Positions 1 through 12,936 of a stretch of DNA of 64,000 nt are shown one piece after another. The stretch is from Astropecten irregularis. Lineage: Eukaryota; Echinodermata; Asteroidea; Paxillosida; Astropectinidae. Numbering within the stretch: the first letter of the stretch is position 1; each line of letters begins with the position of its first letter. Where the stretch lies: positions 18,699,662-18,763,661 of the forward strand of contig OZ020252.1 in assembly GCA_963971285.1 (NCBI GenBank). Direction: 5' to 3'. The notes beneath the pieces are model-generated. The model was not told the origin of the DNA. It was given only the letters and a program-made list of their open reading frames with translations, and did no database searches. Made by a program: the position numbers and the translations under genes.

Positions 1-296
1 GTACCTTTATATCCAGTACAGTACTCAATCTGTAAATAAATTTCAAAAGAGATTTTTACAGAGGCTGAATAGACCATGCTAATATGAAATTTTGTCAGTT
101 GTTTTCTCTTTGGCATCCTTAATGCATGGCCCTCACAAAAGTGATTTTACATACATGGTGTTTTTCCAAAAACCTGTCCCATCTGTGCGCTGTATCAGCG
201 CATTTTTCTGTTTGTTTCTATCAGTGCAGTCGTACCGAGCAAATGACCAAATATGAATGTGACAAAGACTCGCATAGTTGAGTGGAAACCACATAT

Positions 297-800
297 GGGG
301 CCGTCCATAAAGTACGTACGCACGAAGGGGGGGAGGGGGGGTTGTTACCGATGCGTACGCCATGCGTACAGGGGGGGAGGGGGGGTTAAGGCCAATGCGT
401 ACCGTACGCAAACGAAAAATTTGCATAGCATTATCGCGCGAAAAGAGAGGTAAAAAACGTGAAAAAAGCACCGGGATTTTTTTGTTTTTCCTTTTTTTTT
501 CTTATTCAACATGATAAAAAATAGTAAAATCCATCTGTAAATGTATAAAAACCTGTTAAACTTTAGTCATTCATTTCAGATTTTGAAAGTGACGTCCCAA
601 TAACGGTACCGGCCCTGATTACGGTGACATTTGAATGATGCTAAAGCAAGGGACCACGAGAAGTGAAAAAACTAATGTGGAATGCGTATGCGTACAGGGG
701 GGGAGGGGGGGTTGGGACCAATGTGTACGCCATGCGTACAGAGGGGGAGGGGGGGTCAAAAAGTCGGCATTTCGTGCGTACATACTTTATGGACGGCCCC
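297..800. mobile_element. 504-bp inverted-end element with four G7-A-G7 tracts
   Basis: The left end GGGGCCGTCCATAAAGTACG is matched in inverse at 774-800 (GTGCGTACATACTTTATGGACGGCCCC, read as two parts), giving about 27 bp of terminal inverted repeat. TAT flanks both ends (294-296 and 801-803), consistent with a short target duplication. Inside each end lie two runs of seven G, one A, then about seven G (327-341, 371-385, 697-711, 743-755), each beside CATGCGTAC-like sequence. No transposase frame is present, so this is a non-autonomous element. Confidence 0.8.
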
Positions 801-1408
801 TATTCCCACAAGGCGTTGAGGCTTTTTGGGGTACATTACGCTCATTCGTGCAAAGCTCGAAGCCAAACCACATATTTGTGTCAAGGCAGGCTGTCTGTAT
901 GCAATTCCCGGCACAACACCACATCTCTGAATCCATTTTTCCCTCCGACTGATTACATTAGAGTAAGATTTTGCCTCTTTGCTCACGATTCTTTGTGATC
1001 TTTCCCCCACATAAACTTCAACCTGATTTCATTTTGTTCGGCGCTCCATTTTAGGAAAATTTCTAATGGACATGTCGCATTTATTTCCAGGTTGTCTCTG
1101 TTTTTTATTATTTTTTTACTCGTGTAAAGTGTCTATGATCAAATTCTTCTTGCATGCTAAAGTGTTTCTGATGTGATTTGACGGAAATATAAAATATGAG
1201 GCACATTGAAAGGTTCATATATGAGGAAAGTTTTAAAGGGTTAACCACAAATTGCAAATGATATTCCTTCAATGTTTTCCATCTTTTTGCACCTTTCAAT
1301 AACTGACCAAGACCTCAAGAATTTCCCTGGGTAATTGGAGAAACGAGAGGGTTGCATATTTGCCCTGCCATGTGCGATATCATTGCCCATAAATATTCAT
1401 AAATTGTT

Positions 1409-1475
1409 ATGCTTGGAGTTAGGATGGCCTGACGCGTGTTTTGATCCTAGCAGGATCTTTATTGAAGGCTAAATT
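1409..1475 (-). repeat. Penelope-like tail repeat, copy 1
   Basis: It shares ATGCTT..GGAGTT.AGGA.GGCCTGA and GATCCTAGCAGGATCTTT with the copy at 10174. On the minus strand it shows the hairpin GATCCTGCTAGGATC. The bases that should be GAAA are AAAA here. The Penelope-type assignment is inferred from the hairpin-plus-GAAAC arrangement. Confidence 0.5.
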
Positions 1476-3485
1476 ATTATGATAACTTTTGCCATTGTTA
1501 AAGGTAGGAATGTTCATCTTTTTTTCAAATTAAAAACATCTAAGACTATTAAAATATATCCCCATTGATTTTGTTTGTGTTTGTGGAGAGTCCTTTTTGC
1601 TTTGATTTAATAATTGATTTAATAATTTTGTAGTAAGATGTGGTCGGTTGTTTCTTTTTTTATTGAAATTGGTTGAGGATTCTTGGCTCTTGCATCAGTT
1701 TGATCTGTCCCCCAGGTGTACGCAAGTAAGGCAGGATTTTGTAGATCAGCCGTTGGGATGAAGTATGGCTTTTAAGCACAGGACGTGTGGTGAACTAGGA
1801 AGAAAGGAAGCACTTAATTTTCAGAGAGATAGAAACAGCCAGGGTATCAGCTGACCCAAGTTTATACCTAAGTGGTTTGTGAAGATGCCTGCTCATCACT
1901 GTAGAGAAAAAGAACAAGAGCTATCAACAGCCTTAAGGTTGTCACAACTTTTGTGCTAAAGTTAGCTCCATTTATGTTCCCTTAGCACCGCAGCCCCGCT
2001 AGACGGCACCATGCACTTATGCCCCTTGCCCCGAAGAATCACGATCAGTGTTGTGATTTTGTCTGGTCGCTGGTGGGGAGCTTAATTCCTGCCCAAAACC
2101 CAAACGAGAGAAATTGGACCCTGTCCAAACACGACGCCTTTGGGGGTGCAAGGATAATGTTTTCACAGCCAGGTGTCTCGCCGCGGACTCGGAGGTCTTA
2201 ACCCTCTTTCCCATTTCTCCCGTCTGACAGCCGGTATTGTTTTTGTTCTTCATTCGCCCCCCTCACGTGAAGGTAGGAAGAAATCCCGGTTTCCTCGGGA
2301 ATTGGCTTCAGCTTGTGTCCAGCACGACTTTTCTGTAATGGAACAAGTAGCTTGAGGGTCCGATGTCAGTATAGGTAGATAGATCACTTGACATTTGGGA
2401 AAAAAACAAACCCTCGCTGAAACGATTATTATTCTTTCACATAAAAAGATGAAAAAGCTTGAAAACTGGGATTTTTGTTGTTGACTACCACCATGAGTTG
2501 TGTTATATTGATGTGATATTTTGTATCGCAAAGTGAAGATGTGTTTGGTGAAGTGGAACACCACTATAATAAAGAGATGATCAATTTATTCATATTTAGG
2601 CTCCATGCCTGTTTTGACTATAACTTAGTTCCTCCTGCACTGCTGTGTTCATTGGACAGCAAGCTGTCTCCATTCAGATCTTCGACGGGCAGTTTCCTCC
2701 ATCTTGCCAGGGTTGCAATCTCCACAACCCTCCAGGCGTCGATTTCACGAAGCCTCTCCCCCCTTAATAAAACAAATAAAATCTCATTTCTTCTACATGC
2801 TCTATGAGAAGATTGCTAAAAAATTAATGTGCATTGAATTGGGAGAAACCAAACTAACTAAGCTAAGCCGACTGACCCCTCACAGTAAGTGGGTCAGTTT
2901 TCCTGCTTGGCTAGTTGAACATATTGGACAGACCAAAGACCGTCTTTCATTTTTTTTTTTAGGTTTCAGCACAATTCCCCAGTGGATCAAAAATAAACAC
3001 ATCAATAGTTATCTCCCAGATACGAAATTAGTCATTTTGAATGGAAAACATGAAAAATTCACCCCATTTTTTTGTGGTCCTCATATTTTTTCCCCCTCCT
3101 GGGTCCATTGGCCCACAGGTGTATTTGGCTATTCGAGAAATCCTCATAATTACCATAATGCATGAGGGGAAAATGAGACAATCTTTTCCTACGAGTTGCA
3201 GATCTATGATCTACCGGGTCATGCATTGCCCCGGGGGGCAACAGCCGATTCCGTCCCCGTTTTTCCCCCGTGAAAAAAATTGTCAAAACCGCTGCGAGTG
3301 CACGTAGGTAGCTCGGGCCCGGTGAAAAATGACCACAAAGATGAATCAACAAGATCTGGGGAGACATGCTAATCTTGATAAAAAAAAGCCAAGATGCAAT
3401 GGTACAAATTTTTTGTTCAACCGATTTTTAGACTGACATTTAGCAGGTGCAGACTGCTTTATACCAGCCAAAAATGACTTGCAAG

Positions 3486-3839
3486 TTAAAGGTAATATCA
3501 TACTTTGGTTTTTTATCAAAGTCATGGGCAAAAATATCAAGACTGATACAGTAACAGTCATCTGTGAAGATTTCAGTCCCATACGGTGCCCACTTTTTGA
3601 GAAAACAGTGAAAAACGGCCACAGTATTTCTTAAGTCTTTTCTCTTTTATTTTTGATCTTAAGACCAAACAGATTTTCAGTCGTTGTTTTACTAATTTCT
3701 GGATATATACACCACACACCAGGCGGAAAAATTGTAACAGTATGTTTCTACCACCACCATCTTCATACCCTGTAAGTTATACGTAAATCTGTGAACATTT
3801 CTATTTTGGTTTCTTACCAAAGTATGATACTACCTTTAA
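3486..3839 (-). mobile_element. TTAA-flanked non-autonomous element, family A
   Basis: It begins TTAAAGGTAATATCATACTT and ends in the inverse AAGTATGATACTACCTTTAA. TTAA at both ends fits the target site of piggyBac/Kolobok-type transposases. The internal sequence is shared with copies at 11135, 19570, 27769, 32887 and 44280, here in reverse orientation. Confidence 0.85.
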
Positions 3840-4196
3840 CAGCGAAGGGATGGAAACATCGTCGGATTCCACAGTGCAATTTAATCATCTACCTCTGTTT
3901 TATGGCAATAAACATAATGGGAATTGAAGGGAAAGTCATACGGGGAATTGCATCTGGTTCCTGGTCTACCCAGGACTGAGATGCATAATTGATGGATGGC
4001 AATCTCCAAGCACATCGGACACTGTGAAATTCATTGCACTTTGTATTGCACACAGACCGAGGGACCCCAGAATGAATTGCTTGCATATTTCTGATTGTTT
4101 CACGTAGTCGTAAGGCTGAATTGGTTTATAGGCCTGTATGACCATAGAGCTAGGAACCGCTTCCTCTATGGTATGGCATAGGAAGCTGGGTAGACC

Positions 4197-4442
4197 CAGG
4201 GGCCAATTTCATAGACCCGCTTAGCACAAAAAATGGTTAAGCATGACATTCCTGCCTTAATAAAAACCAGGATTAACAACCAAATTTCCATGTGTTGTGT
4301 ATCACTTGTGATTGTTCTTTGGCTGTTGTTCGCTGACCATGAATATCAAATCAAATTTTCAATGGTGGTTTGTTGTTTTATTGAGCAAGCCATTTTTTTG
4401 CTAAGCAATATTTTTTGTGCTAAGCATCTCTATGAAATCGGT
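4197..4442 (+). mobile_element. GGGGCCAATTTCAT-ended element, near full length
   Basis: It opens CAGGGGCCAATTTCATAGA and closes TCTCTATGAAATCGG, with CTTAGCACAAAA / TTTTGTGCTAAG just inside both ends. It is closely similar along its length to the reverse-oriented copy at 44640. Confidence 0.85.
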
Positions 4443-5489
4443 CAACCAAGTCAACACTTGGCATCATCCTGCAGGGATTTCAACCATCTGTCTACCAGTA
4501 CAGAGGATAGCAGTAGCCTCCGTTAAGAAGAGAAAAAGGAACCAACGACATAAGTACAGGTATAGAATTTGATTGACACATTTGCTAAATTGCATCAATA
4601 ACGCAGCAAAGTCAACTTGCCGCCTCGCATCATGCAAACACCTAGAAATACCTCTCTGAAAAAATGACTCATCTAGCCAATAGAGCGAGGAACCCAGCCA
4701 AGCCGTCCCCAGCTTTCAAAGATTACACCTATTAATAACCTTTGTGCCTTCTCAAATAATAGCCAGAGATTCTTGTTGTGGAAAGAGAAAATAATATGGA
4801 AATGACGGGAAGGGGGTGAAAAAACGAAAAATGATAAATTTTTGGCGGGCCTGGATATGATATGAAGGAGATATGTCCTTCCAAGGACAATGACTAGGTG
4901 CTGTATATTAGTAATGTGATTGATGGCACTCACAGTGTTTATGATTATTTCTCTGCACAGTCCGTTGAGTCATCCCATGTTTTTTATCCAAACTCGTTAT
5001 CTCGTCGTCGGGCAACGTAACCAGTGCTCACACGATCATGCACTGTCGGGAGATTTTTTACGACACGTAGGGAATTCCTTAGGGACAAATGGAAGTACAT
5101 GCATGCATGCACTCTCGATCTCGCCCCTTTTTTTTTTTTTTTGGGCACGAAAAAGAAAATCCTTTGATAAGGCAGGAAGCAGACGAAGTCTTTTTGAGAA
5201 TCTTTCACGGTCTGTGAACAATTCGTATTGGATTTGTACAGGCAGTAATTAATTGGAGCTGACTGCTTATATACATGTCAAGTGTATTGTGTACATACAT
5301 GAGGATTGAGGTTATTATTAGCCAGCCAAGGGAAATTCGCATAGATTATTGGATATCTCTCTGTGTTTTTTTTTAGACCATTAGTCATATCATGCTAATA
5401 TGATGCTATATATATTTGTTTTGTCTAAAGGTACAAGTCAGAAAAAATTTATTCCGAATTACATTTTCACAAATAAATGACATGAATGA

Positions 5490-5601
5490 GAGACTTTGGA
5501 GAACCGGTCTTCAAGTCAACAGCGCACGCAATTGTGAGCATGCGCGCGTTGTTTTGCGCATGCGTGCGCTGTTGATTAGAAGACCAGTTCTCCAAAGTCT
5601 C
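5490..5601. mobile_element. 112-bp near-perfect hairpin element with CGCATGCGC core
   Basis: The 41-nt arm at 5490-5530 is the inverse of 5561-5601 with three mismatches. The 30-nt centre contains GAGCATGCGCGCGTTGTTTT. The core recurs at 14581 and 38353. Confidence 0.85.
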
Positions 5602-6820
5602 CCATTGTTTTATTTCCCTTAGTCACAGTGTAAAAATATCACAAGATTATCTTTTGATTTGGTACTCAATTTTACCACCATATAAGATTTTATTCAGTCA
5701 TTTCTGATTTGTTTTCTCCGTTGTTAAATTTTACAGTCTTAAATTCAGTTTGCCAAGATTATGTAAATATTTTTGGTCTCTTTTGGACTATACATGAAAA
5801 TGTTCTTTGAAAGCAAGGCCATTATTGATACCCTTCCATCGCACACGGGTAAAATTATTTCCCAGTCAAGGAAAATTGAGATATGGCCCCAGACGGAAAA
5901 ACTCCTGGAGCGAGAGAGAGAGATGACGGAGAGGTTAATAGATGTGGTCAGAACGCTGATGGAAATTTGCCAGGATTTTATAAAAATGGCCAAGACGCAA
6001 GGATGAATGAAGGATGCGAGTCTTGTGAGAGGTGATGGGAGGAAAATACAGGAGTCAATACAGCGGTGACGTGAAGTGAAGTCGAAGAGGTAAATATAAA
6101 GGTGTTCCTTCTTGTTATCCTCGGGTCCTTGCCACTCCTCATCAATGATTTCAGTCTTTGGCCTTGAGTGGCGTCCCCTTAGTACTCCCGGCTCGGCTGA
6201 CGCTCAGCTGGGAGATGCAGTGGATTCTTCTCATTAGAGGAATTGTGCAATATGATATAACCAGACCTGCCGGGCCGTGCTTAATGGAAACAGGTCGGTA
6301 TATTATTAGAAGTGCCAGGGTTTCAAGTTGCTGGAAAGTCTCTCTCTCCTCTTCTTCCGGCCACCGGCTAAAACTTGCCTCCTTGGTTGCCTGTTTTTTG
6401 GGAGCTGTATCACTGAGCTCAAGTTCTTGCCTGATGGGAGAGGGCAAAGGTGGCACTCTACGACGATCCGTGGGATTGGACCTAACCAGCGTAGAAGGAA
6501 CTGTTGTAATTATCCCTCAAGTTCAATGCACTGTGATTTTTGATACTCATTAAGTAGGCTAGATATTAAACATACCCCTTGGGTGGTCGGCTGTAGGGAT
6601 CTGGTCTCAATGATGTGCTTTATCATCCTAATGCTTTTTGCTTTCTCTCCAAGTATTGTGGAGAAAAAGTTTCAATTTCATGACAGGCCAACAAGATATT
6701 TAAGGGCAATCATGCTTGGAAGCTTAACAATTCGATGGGCAGATACAATTGTCTATCATTGTTTTATTTTTGGTATGTGGCTCATTTTTGACTACATGTT
6801 AGAAGACAATGAAAATGCCA

Positions 6821-6960
6821 GGGGTTGATTTCACCAAACTCATTGTAACTTCCTATCAATCGTAGGACTTGTCATACATTGCAGCCCCATGTAGGATACG
6901 ATGGGTTATCCTTCGTAACTCGAGTTGCGACCGATCGTAGGGCTTCGTGAAATCGACCCA
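6821..6960 (+). mobile_element. GGGGTYGATTTYACG-ended element, 140 bp
   Basis: It begins GGGGTTGATTTCACCAAACT and ends GGGCTTCGTGAAATCGACCC. Inside are two related segments, ATCAATCGTAGGACTT and GACCGATCGTAGGGCTT. Copies occur at 21681 and, inverted and truncated, at 24740. Confidence 0.85.
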
Positions 6961-9900
6961 GGGTATGTTTTAGCATCCAGCCATTTTGAATGAAGTCAAT
7001 TCTTTCAACATTCTTTAAACTCTGCTAATAAAAATTGGTATCGTGTCTCCATTTATATGAACCGCCTTCAGAAAATTAGAAGGTGTAATAAATGAATGAA
7101 TACTTTGAACAGCAAAGTAGTTTGTAAACAGAAAGGCGGAGAAGTTGTCCGCTGATGTATATTTTTGCGGGGACGATTTCGTCCAGTGATTGCACATCTT
7201 CCCAATCACTTAAGATTGGCCAATTGGATTATTTATCGGCTTGGGCTTTTAGCACCAGTCTCCGCTGTCGTGTCAATTACGTGGCGTCTCTCTATCGCAA
7301 ACTACTGACTGGTACTTAGCCAAAACTGCCTGTATGACACGGACAATTTGATTATTGGCCAGTGGTCATCACTCATTTCATGGTGGTTGACCACTGTTTA
7401 ATCGTTGTACCATGTGTGGTCGGCTTGGCAGCGGCCTTGTTAAGGCTCTGTAATTAGACTGGTTCGAATTTAATACCTGTTCCACTTCAGTTATTACGAG
7501 CTCCCCTTTGGTCAGTTTTGAATTACAGCGATATACTTTAGATGCGGGTCTTTGTTCATATTGCGCTGCAATTAGCAACTTCAAACCCCCCTCCCCCCTT
7601 TTTCTCCCTCCAATGTCCACTGTAGAATTCTTTGCTCAGTGAGTAATGATGATTTTTGCGGTAAGATTCATGCAGAGTATGGGAGTAATGGGGCAGTGCT
7701 GATATATTTGTGACGTTCAGTTGATGTAAACCATTATTCTGCAGCCTGATGTTGCAGAAGGGGACCAAGGACTGTAGTACAGAAATCTAATTGGGTCGAT
7801 GTTTATAAGAACTTGAAGCCGTTTATACCAATTATATCCTCAGTCCAACCTGAATTCAGCAGGCCTTTTACAATTTTTATACTCTTATATAATATTTCTC
7901 ATGAATTCGGGACATATTACACAGATTCGTATATCATCAAAATATACGTAAACTACCATAGGTTTTCACAGAAATATCACAGGTAGGGCCCATGCATTTT
8001 GAATTTTGTAACAGGCAAAAACAGGGATTTTTCAGCCTGAAAAATCGATAAGCCCTCGCTGAGCTGTCCGACATGGACAAAGCTGTTAAAAAGAAGCCAG
8101 TGGCATCATTAACTTTCAAGAGCTCTCTACGGCATTAAACCACAGTGGAATCTCACTGCATGGCGTTCATATCCACAGAGGCCCCGTATTCCACATTCTC
8201 AGTAATCCTGGGGTGATCCCATCTGGTGGAGTATACACCAGATCGCCTTACTTGGTTGACGTGGCGGACCGGACTAAGGCCTAGGCCCTGCCATTGTGTG
8301 TTGTTTCCTTCCCCTCCTGTGCTGCTGCTGTACTGCAAGGGCCTTCCTCACTAGCACTCTGACTCACCCTAATTGATCCAGTGGGGAAAAAAAAGCTGTT
8401 GGTAACAAAATGACTTTATATTAATTTCCAACTGTAGCGTGTGTGCATTTCTGTACACACACGGTGCACACATTGCGCGATGAGTGTCAGCATGACTAGC
8501 ATATAGTATTGTAAGAGAATGTCTTCAGTGCACTTTGACTATCAAAAGACGCACAGATTCAATTGAGTCTGATAAAGAAGTATCCATTTACAGTTTCTGA
8601 ATGTTTCCAAAGGTAACGGATAGATTTACCTACATGTGTGCATGTTTAAGTAGGCACTGGTTTGGTACTGCGGGGTCATTCCACTATGTTTGAACGTTAT
8701 GTGTCATTGTCTATGTTTTTACTGTTCCCCCGGACTCGTACCATATATTTTCCTTTTACTGTGACCTGTAGATGTGTTGTGGTGCACTTTAATCTTATTT
8801 GAATAAAAAACAGCTGTCGGCATGCACTCATTAATTAAATGATGAAGAATGTGGAATTTATAGATATAATAGTGCCAGTGACACATATGAACTAAAAAGA
8901 AATGGTTGAAAAAATTAAACGATTTGAGACAGAGGCGAAGACAATATGATATGCACCGTGGGAACGTTTATCACTTGAATGCACGTGCCACATGTGTGTG
9001 CACATTATTATGCAGTATAGGCCTACTACCCCATCAGTGACATTTGCGATCTGAAATGCGGAAGTAATCCCAAAAGTGCAGATATTTATAAAAAAAAAGA
9101 AGAGGGAGCGCAATCCATATTGTATGGATTTGTATTTAATACAGTAGCCCTATCATTCCAACACCACGCCTGCGTGCGCAGTTGCATTGTATCAAACGCC
9201 CTCGCGGCTCGCTTGATTAACGTCCGGTGATGCTTGATTGACGACTACTGCCAAGCTGCTTCGGAGAGGCAGCTGTCGTAGTTTGCCTGGGAAGGCTGTA
9301 TTGAGGAAGGGGATCGTGCTGACATATCACCATGTGTCAAGGATGTGCAACTTAGAGGCATCCTAGCTATCTCACTTGGGATGCACCTAAACAAAAAAAT
9401 CACAAAGTCACACCAATCTTCAAATTGCAGTTTTTTACCATTGAAACGGGCACGAAAAGAGCTTTCCAACGGTATGCAACATGTAGGGTGCCAAACTCAT
9501 GAAACTAGAGAAGATTTTGGAGATTTGAGTGTAAAAGTCAGGACGTGTTTGTCGTTTGCGTAGCAGCACAAGCTTATAGTACCTTTCACCTGGCAACTCC
9601 TAGCACTCAACTTGTGACTCAAGGTAACAAACGTAGAAATGACAAACGCTAGTGAGAGACAAATCGTGGTGTAGCTTACCCATTCCGATGAAGCATTTAA
9701 GTAACACAACGCAAAAACCACACTTGTCCATCACCATTGAAACACAAATGCTCTAAATATAGACAGGGATCGTTTAGCAGCAAACCGTACCCTCATTACT
9801 ATTTCTGATTTTTCATCACCCCAGTGGCATTTCAAGTATTCATGCTTTGTACATTATGCCCACGGATCATTAACTTTGAAACATTGAGCCGAAAGACGGT

Positions 9901-10173
9901 GTGCAAATTTGTTCGGTCATTTGGGTCTTCCGAAATGTCAGATACATAAATTATGCATGGATATCGGTGTGAAATCATGTCCACGAAAAAGAAATAGGAT
10001 CAAGACTCAAGTACACCTGCATGTGCTCCAGGATTGTTTGTAATGCTTTCTAGCACTACTCTAGACTCTGGCTATTTTCATTGCTGCTTGGTTAGTATGG
10101 ACATGATATATTTATACAAGTAATAAATTGCAGCAAACTGCTCATCAGCCAAAATGACCTGAAATATATCAAA

Positions 10174-10247
10174 TGCTTAGGAGTTTAGGAGGGCCTGATG
10201 GGTTTCGATCCTAGCAGGATCTTTCTCAAAGGCTGAGTGACAAGAGG
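10174..10247 (-). repeat. Penelope-like tail repeat, copy 2
   Basis: On the minus strand it reads GAGAAAGATCCTGCTAGGAT then CGAAAC, a short hairpin followed by GAAAC. It aligns over about 65 bp with 1409-1475. The arrangement resembles the hammerhead-like ends of Penelope retroelements, but no reverse transcriptase is nearby. Confidence 0.55.
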
Positions 10248-10609
10248 ACAAGAACATGCAAGTGAAAGAAACACACATGAATGGATGAGAGTATCGGGAC
10301 AAAAGGGTGTGGAGGAAATGTTATTTTGCTCCGCATTTCGTCAAACAGTATTATGCTAAGAACTTGTGTGCCCACTTACACGCTGCCAAAAAATCCCACC
10401 TTTGATCTTTTTCAAGAACCGGCCTCGTAATTTTTGTCCTTCCTCCTTCCAAGTGATCTGGTAGCTTTTGTCAGTTATTTACAAAGGGAATAGTTGTGCG
10501 AATGTGGTCTGCAATTGTTTTCCTTTTTTTTTTTGTTTTTTGTATCTTGAACATTTTTTTTTCAAAATCAAGTACCTACTTTTTCTCATATTCATTTGTA
10601 ATCTGTTTA

Positions 10610-10850
10610 ACTCTAATCCAACCAGATGCAGTTTAATCTCATTTAATTCCATCTAGCCTAATCCAAACACATGATCTAATCCAATTTGATATGATTTAAT
10701 CCGATTGAAACATGTCAATTTATTCAGTCTTTCCCTCACCTCTGAAAATGTAAACCCACAATCTTTAATCTGATCTTATCTAACAGAAACATCTACGTGT
10801 AATCTGGACAATTCTTATCATATCTGATCTAATCAGATCTAAACAGTTCG
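10610..10850. repeat. Degenerate TAATCY-rich tandem repeat
   Basis: The motif TAATC(C/T) recurs at irregular spacing of about 10-16 nt with variants such as TTTAATC, CTAATCC and ATCTAATC. It looks like a heavily decayed short tandem array. Confidence 0.5.
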
Positions 10851-11134
10851 ATCGTTCTCAGCGCTAAAATGAAAACACAACACATCACCTTGATGCACTA
10901 AAGATAAAATCCTTTATATTAGCCGAGAGCCATTTTGATATCTCGCGAAGGATTCTTTCATCAGCATTTCCTATTTCTTCATTTCTCCTTCTTGCCTTTT
11001 CAATCCCCCTTCCATCTTGCCCTTCTCCTTATCTTTGTTCCATTGCATCTCATTGTTTGTGTCTTTCCTGCAAATCAGCCTTAAGAAAGATGCGGCTCAG
11101 ATTGAATTGCCAAGGTTTGCAGAGGTTTTTTTGT

Positions 11135-11500
11135 TTAAAGGTAGTATCATACTTTGCAGCATACAGAAACAGAAATCTTCACAGATTTACCTGTAATTTA
11201 CAGGGTATAAAGATGGTGACGTTACAAACATACCGTTAAAATTCTTCTGTCCGAAATGCTGTATTTGTCAAGAAAAGAGTAAAAACCAGTGAGCAAAATT
11301 ATTTTTGATCTTTTAAAGATCGGAAATAAAAGAGAATGGACTTAAGAAATACTGTGGCTGTTTTTCACTGTTTTCTCAAAAAGTGGGCACTGTATGGGAC
11401 TGAAATTTTCACAGATGACTGTTAACTGTATCTTCCTTAATATTTTTGCCCATGAATCAGTATTTCTTTGACAAAAATCAAAATATGATATTACCTTTAA
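11135..11500 (+). mobile_element. TTAA-flanked element, family A
   Basis: It starts TTAAAGGTAGTATCATACTT and ends AAATATGATATTACCTTTAA. The internal palindrome TTTGATCTTTTAAAGATC and the block AAAAAGTGGGCACTGTATGG are shared with the other copies. Confidence 0.85.
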
Positions 11501-12699
11501 TGAAAGAAGAAATTCATTTCTTTGGTCGGTAATTCAAAAGCAATAACCTTGAGAATAAGCTAACAACTGAGAGTCAGTTCAGTTGCCTATCTCATTTGTG
11601 TGTGTGTTCCTCTCCATACCGTGGCATGCACTCCCTGCTGTTAATGATTCCTCCGACACCGTTTCACTCAAGAGGCAACACTCAACCCTTTTGAGGTCCT
11701 CGAGTGGAAGAATCACAGATCGGTTTCAAGATTTGTTTTAGCCGAGTGCCGCTGAAGTGAGGAAGCCCACTCCTTCCTTCACACCGACCGGTTTGTCAAG
11801 TCGCTCCACGGGGTACGGATACGTTGCAGTATTAAGGCAGAGAGGTTATGTTTTGGGGTTTGAGATGAGAAGGAGGGACTGTCTATCAAAGCAATCTTGG
11901 CAAGGAACTCCTTCCGGGGTGGTTGGCAAGTCGTCTAGAGTTAGCCTCTTAAAATGGACTTTTATTTATTCATTGAAGTGAGACCCCCAATTGACATTCT
12001 CGCCCCGGCAATGTGAATGATGTAGAACAGGCTCACTGACTGCCAAACTGCATATCATCATTACTATCTCCGTGAATATTCTTCTTCGTCTTTTCTTTTT
12101 ATTTTGGCAAGGGATGCAAATGGTATTTGAAGCACTTAACCCAGTTATAGTTGAACTCCATGTATCTCTTCCCGTACAAATCTGTCCCAGTTTTGCCAAG
12201 TAGAGCTTAATTGGCCGGAATCTCTTTCACATTTTGCTGTATGAGGCACGTTTTGGTCGTTCCAAGATACAATTAGGCTGCCTTTTGTTCATCCCTTTCC
12301 TCTTTTTGGGGGGTTACAAACTCTCTGATGACAATCCATCTGTTTGGAGCCAGGTGGCTCGTAAGTCCCCCTCTAATCTGAGAGATAAATTCTTGGCAGG
12401 GGCGGGGCGAGGCAAACGTGAGTGAGTAATGGTCGGACCAATTTTAGAATCTGCCTAATTATTGGAGATCGGGGTCTTGCTGTGTACAGGAAACTGTCCA
12501 GTGCAATCCTTGATCCATTTCCAGTTTTTTTTATCTGGGTCAAACGGGCGTGGATTGTTTTGATATAATTTCCTCTGTTCTTTGCGTACTCCATGTTTTC
12601 CTGGTTAAGTTGTTGTTTTATGAGGAGGCATTAATTGCTGCATTGCTGTGGGCTAGAGGCCCCTATCAGCCATTTTACACTGCGTCTTGTTTCAGCGCC

Positions 12700-12936
12700 A
12701 ATCATAAAAGGAGGTTTAGGCTCAGGCTCAGGCTCAGGCTTCAGCTCTGACATCCATATGATGAAATTATAGGTTGTGGTTTTTCATTGAAGCTGAAGCT
12801 CTGTTTTCCTTTTCAAACCAGAGAATCTACTTCAGAACCGCAGCCAAAAGCCTCTTTTTTGGTACCGTTATTTCAAAATGGATTTTGTGAGATGGAGCCG
12901 GAGCCTGAGACGGAGCCTCCGTTTCATAAACGCCCC
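12700..12936 (+). mobile_element. Hexamer-ended element (GGCTCA), copy 1
   Basis: The left end carries GGCTCAGGCTCAGGCTCAGG, and the right end carries the inverse-type GGAGCCTCCGTTTCATAAAC. The unique core (TATAGGTTGTGGTTTTTCAT and GAATCTACTTC..GAACCGC) is shared with 29861, 37483 and 53210. Confidence 0.85.

Noticed and set aside
312..760. CRISPR-like spaced repeats
   Set aside because: The G-tract units are only four, irregularly spaced, inside a transposon with inverted ends in a eukaryotic genome.
2704..3165. 153-codon open frame on the + strand
   Set aside because: Composition is biased (runs of Phe/Pro/Ser), there is no domain or splice context, and length alone is within chance for AT-rich DNA of this size.
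5773..6006. Frame with charged helix-like end (LLEREREMTERLIDVVRTL)
   Set aside because: It looked like a possible coiled-coil exon, but there is no acceptor and donor in register and no NCKAP5 similarity.
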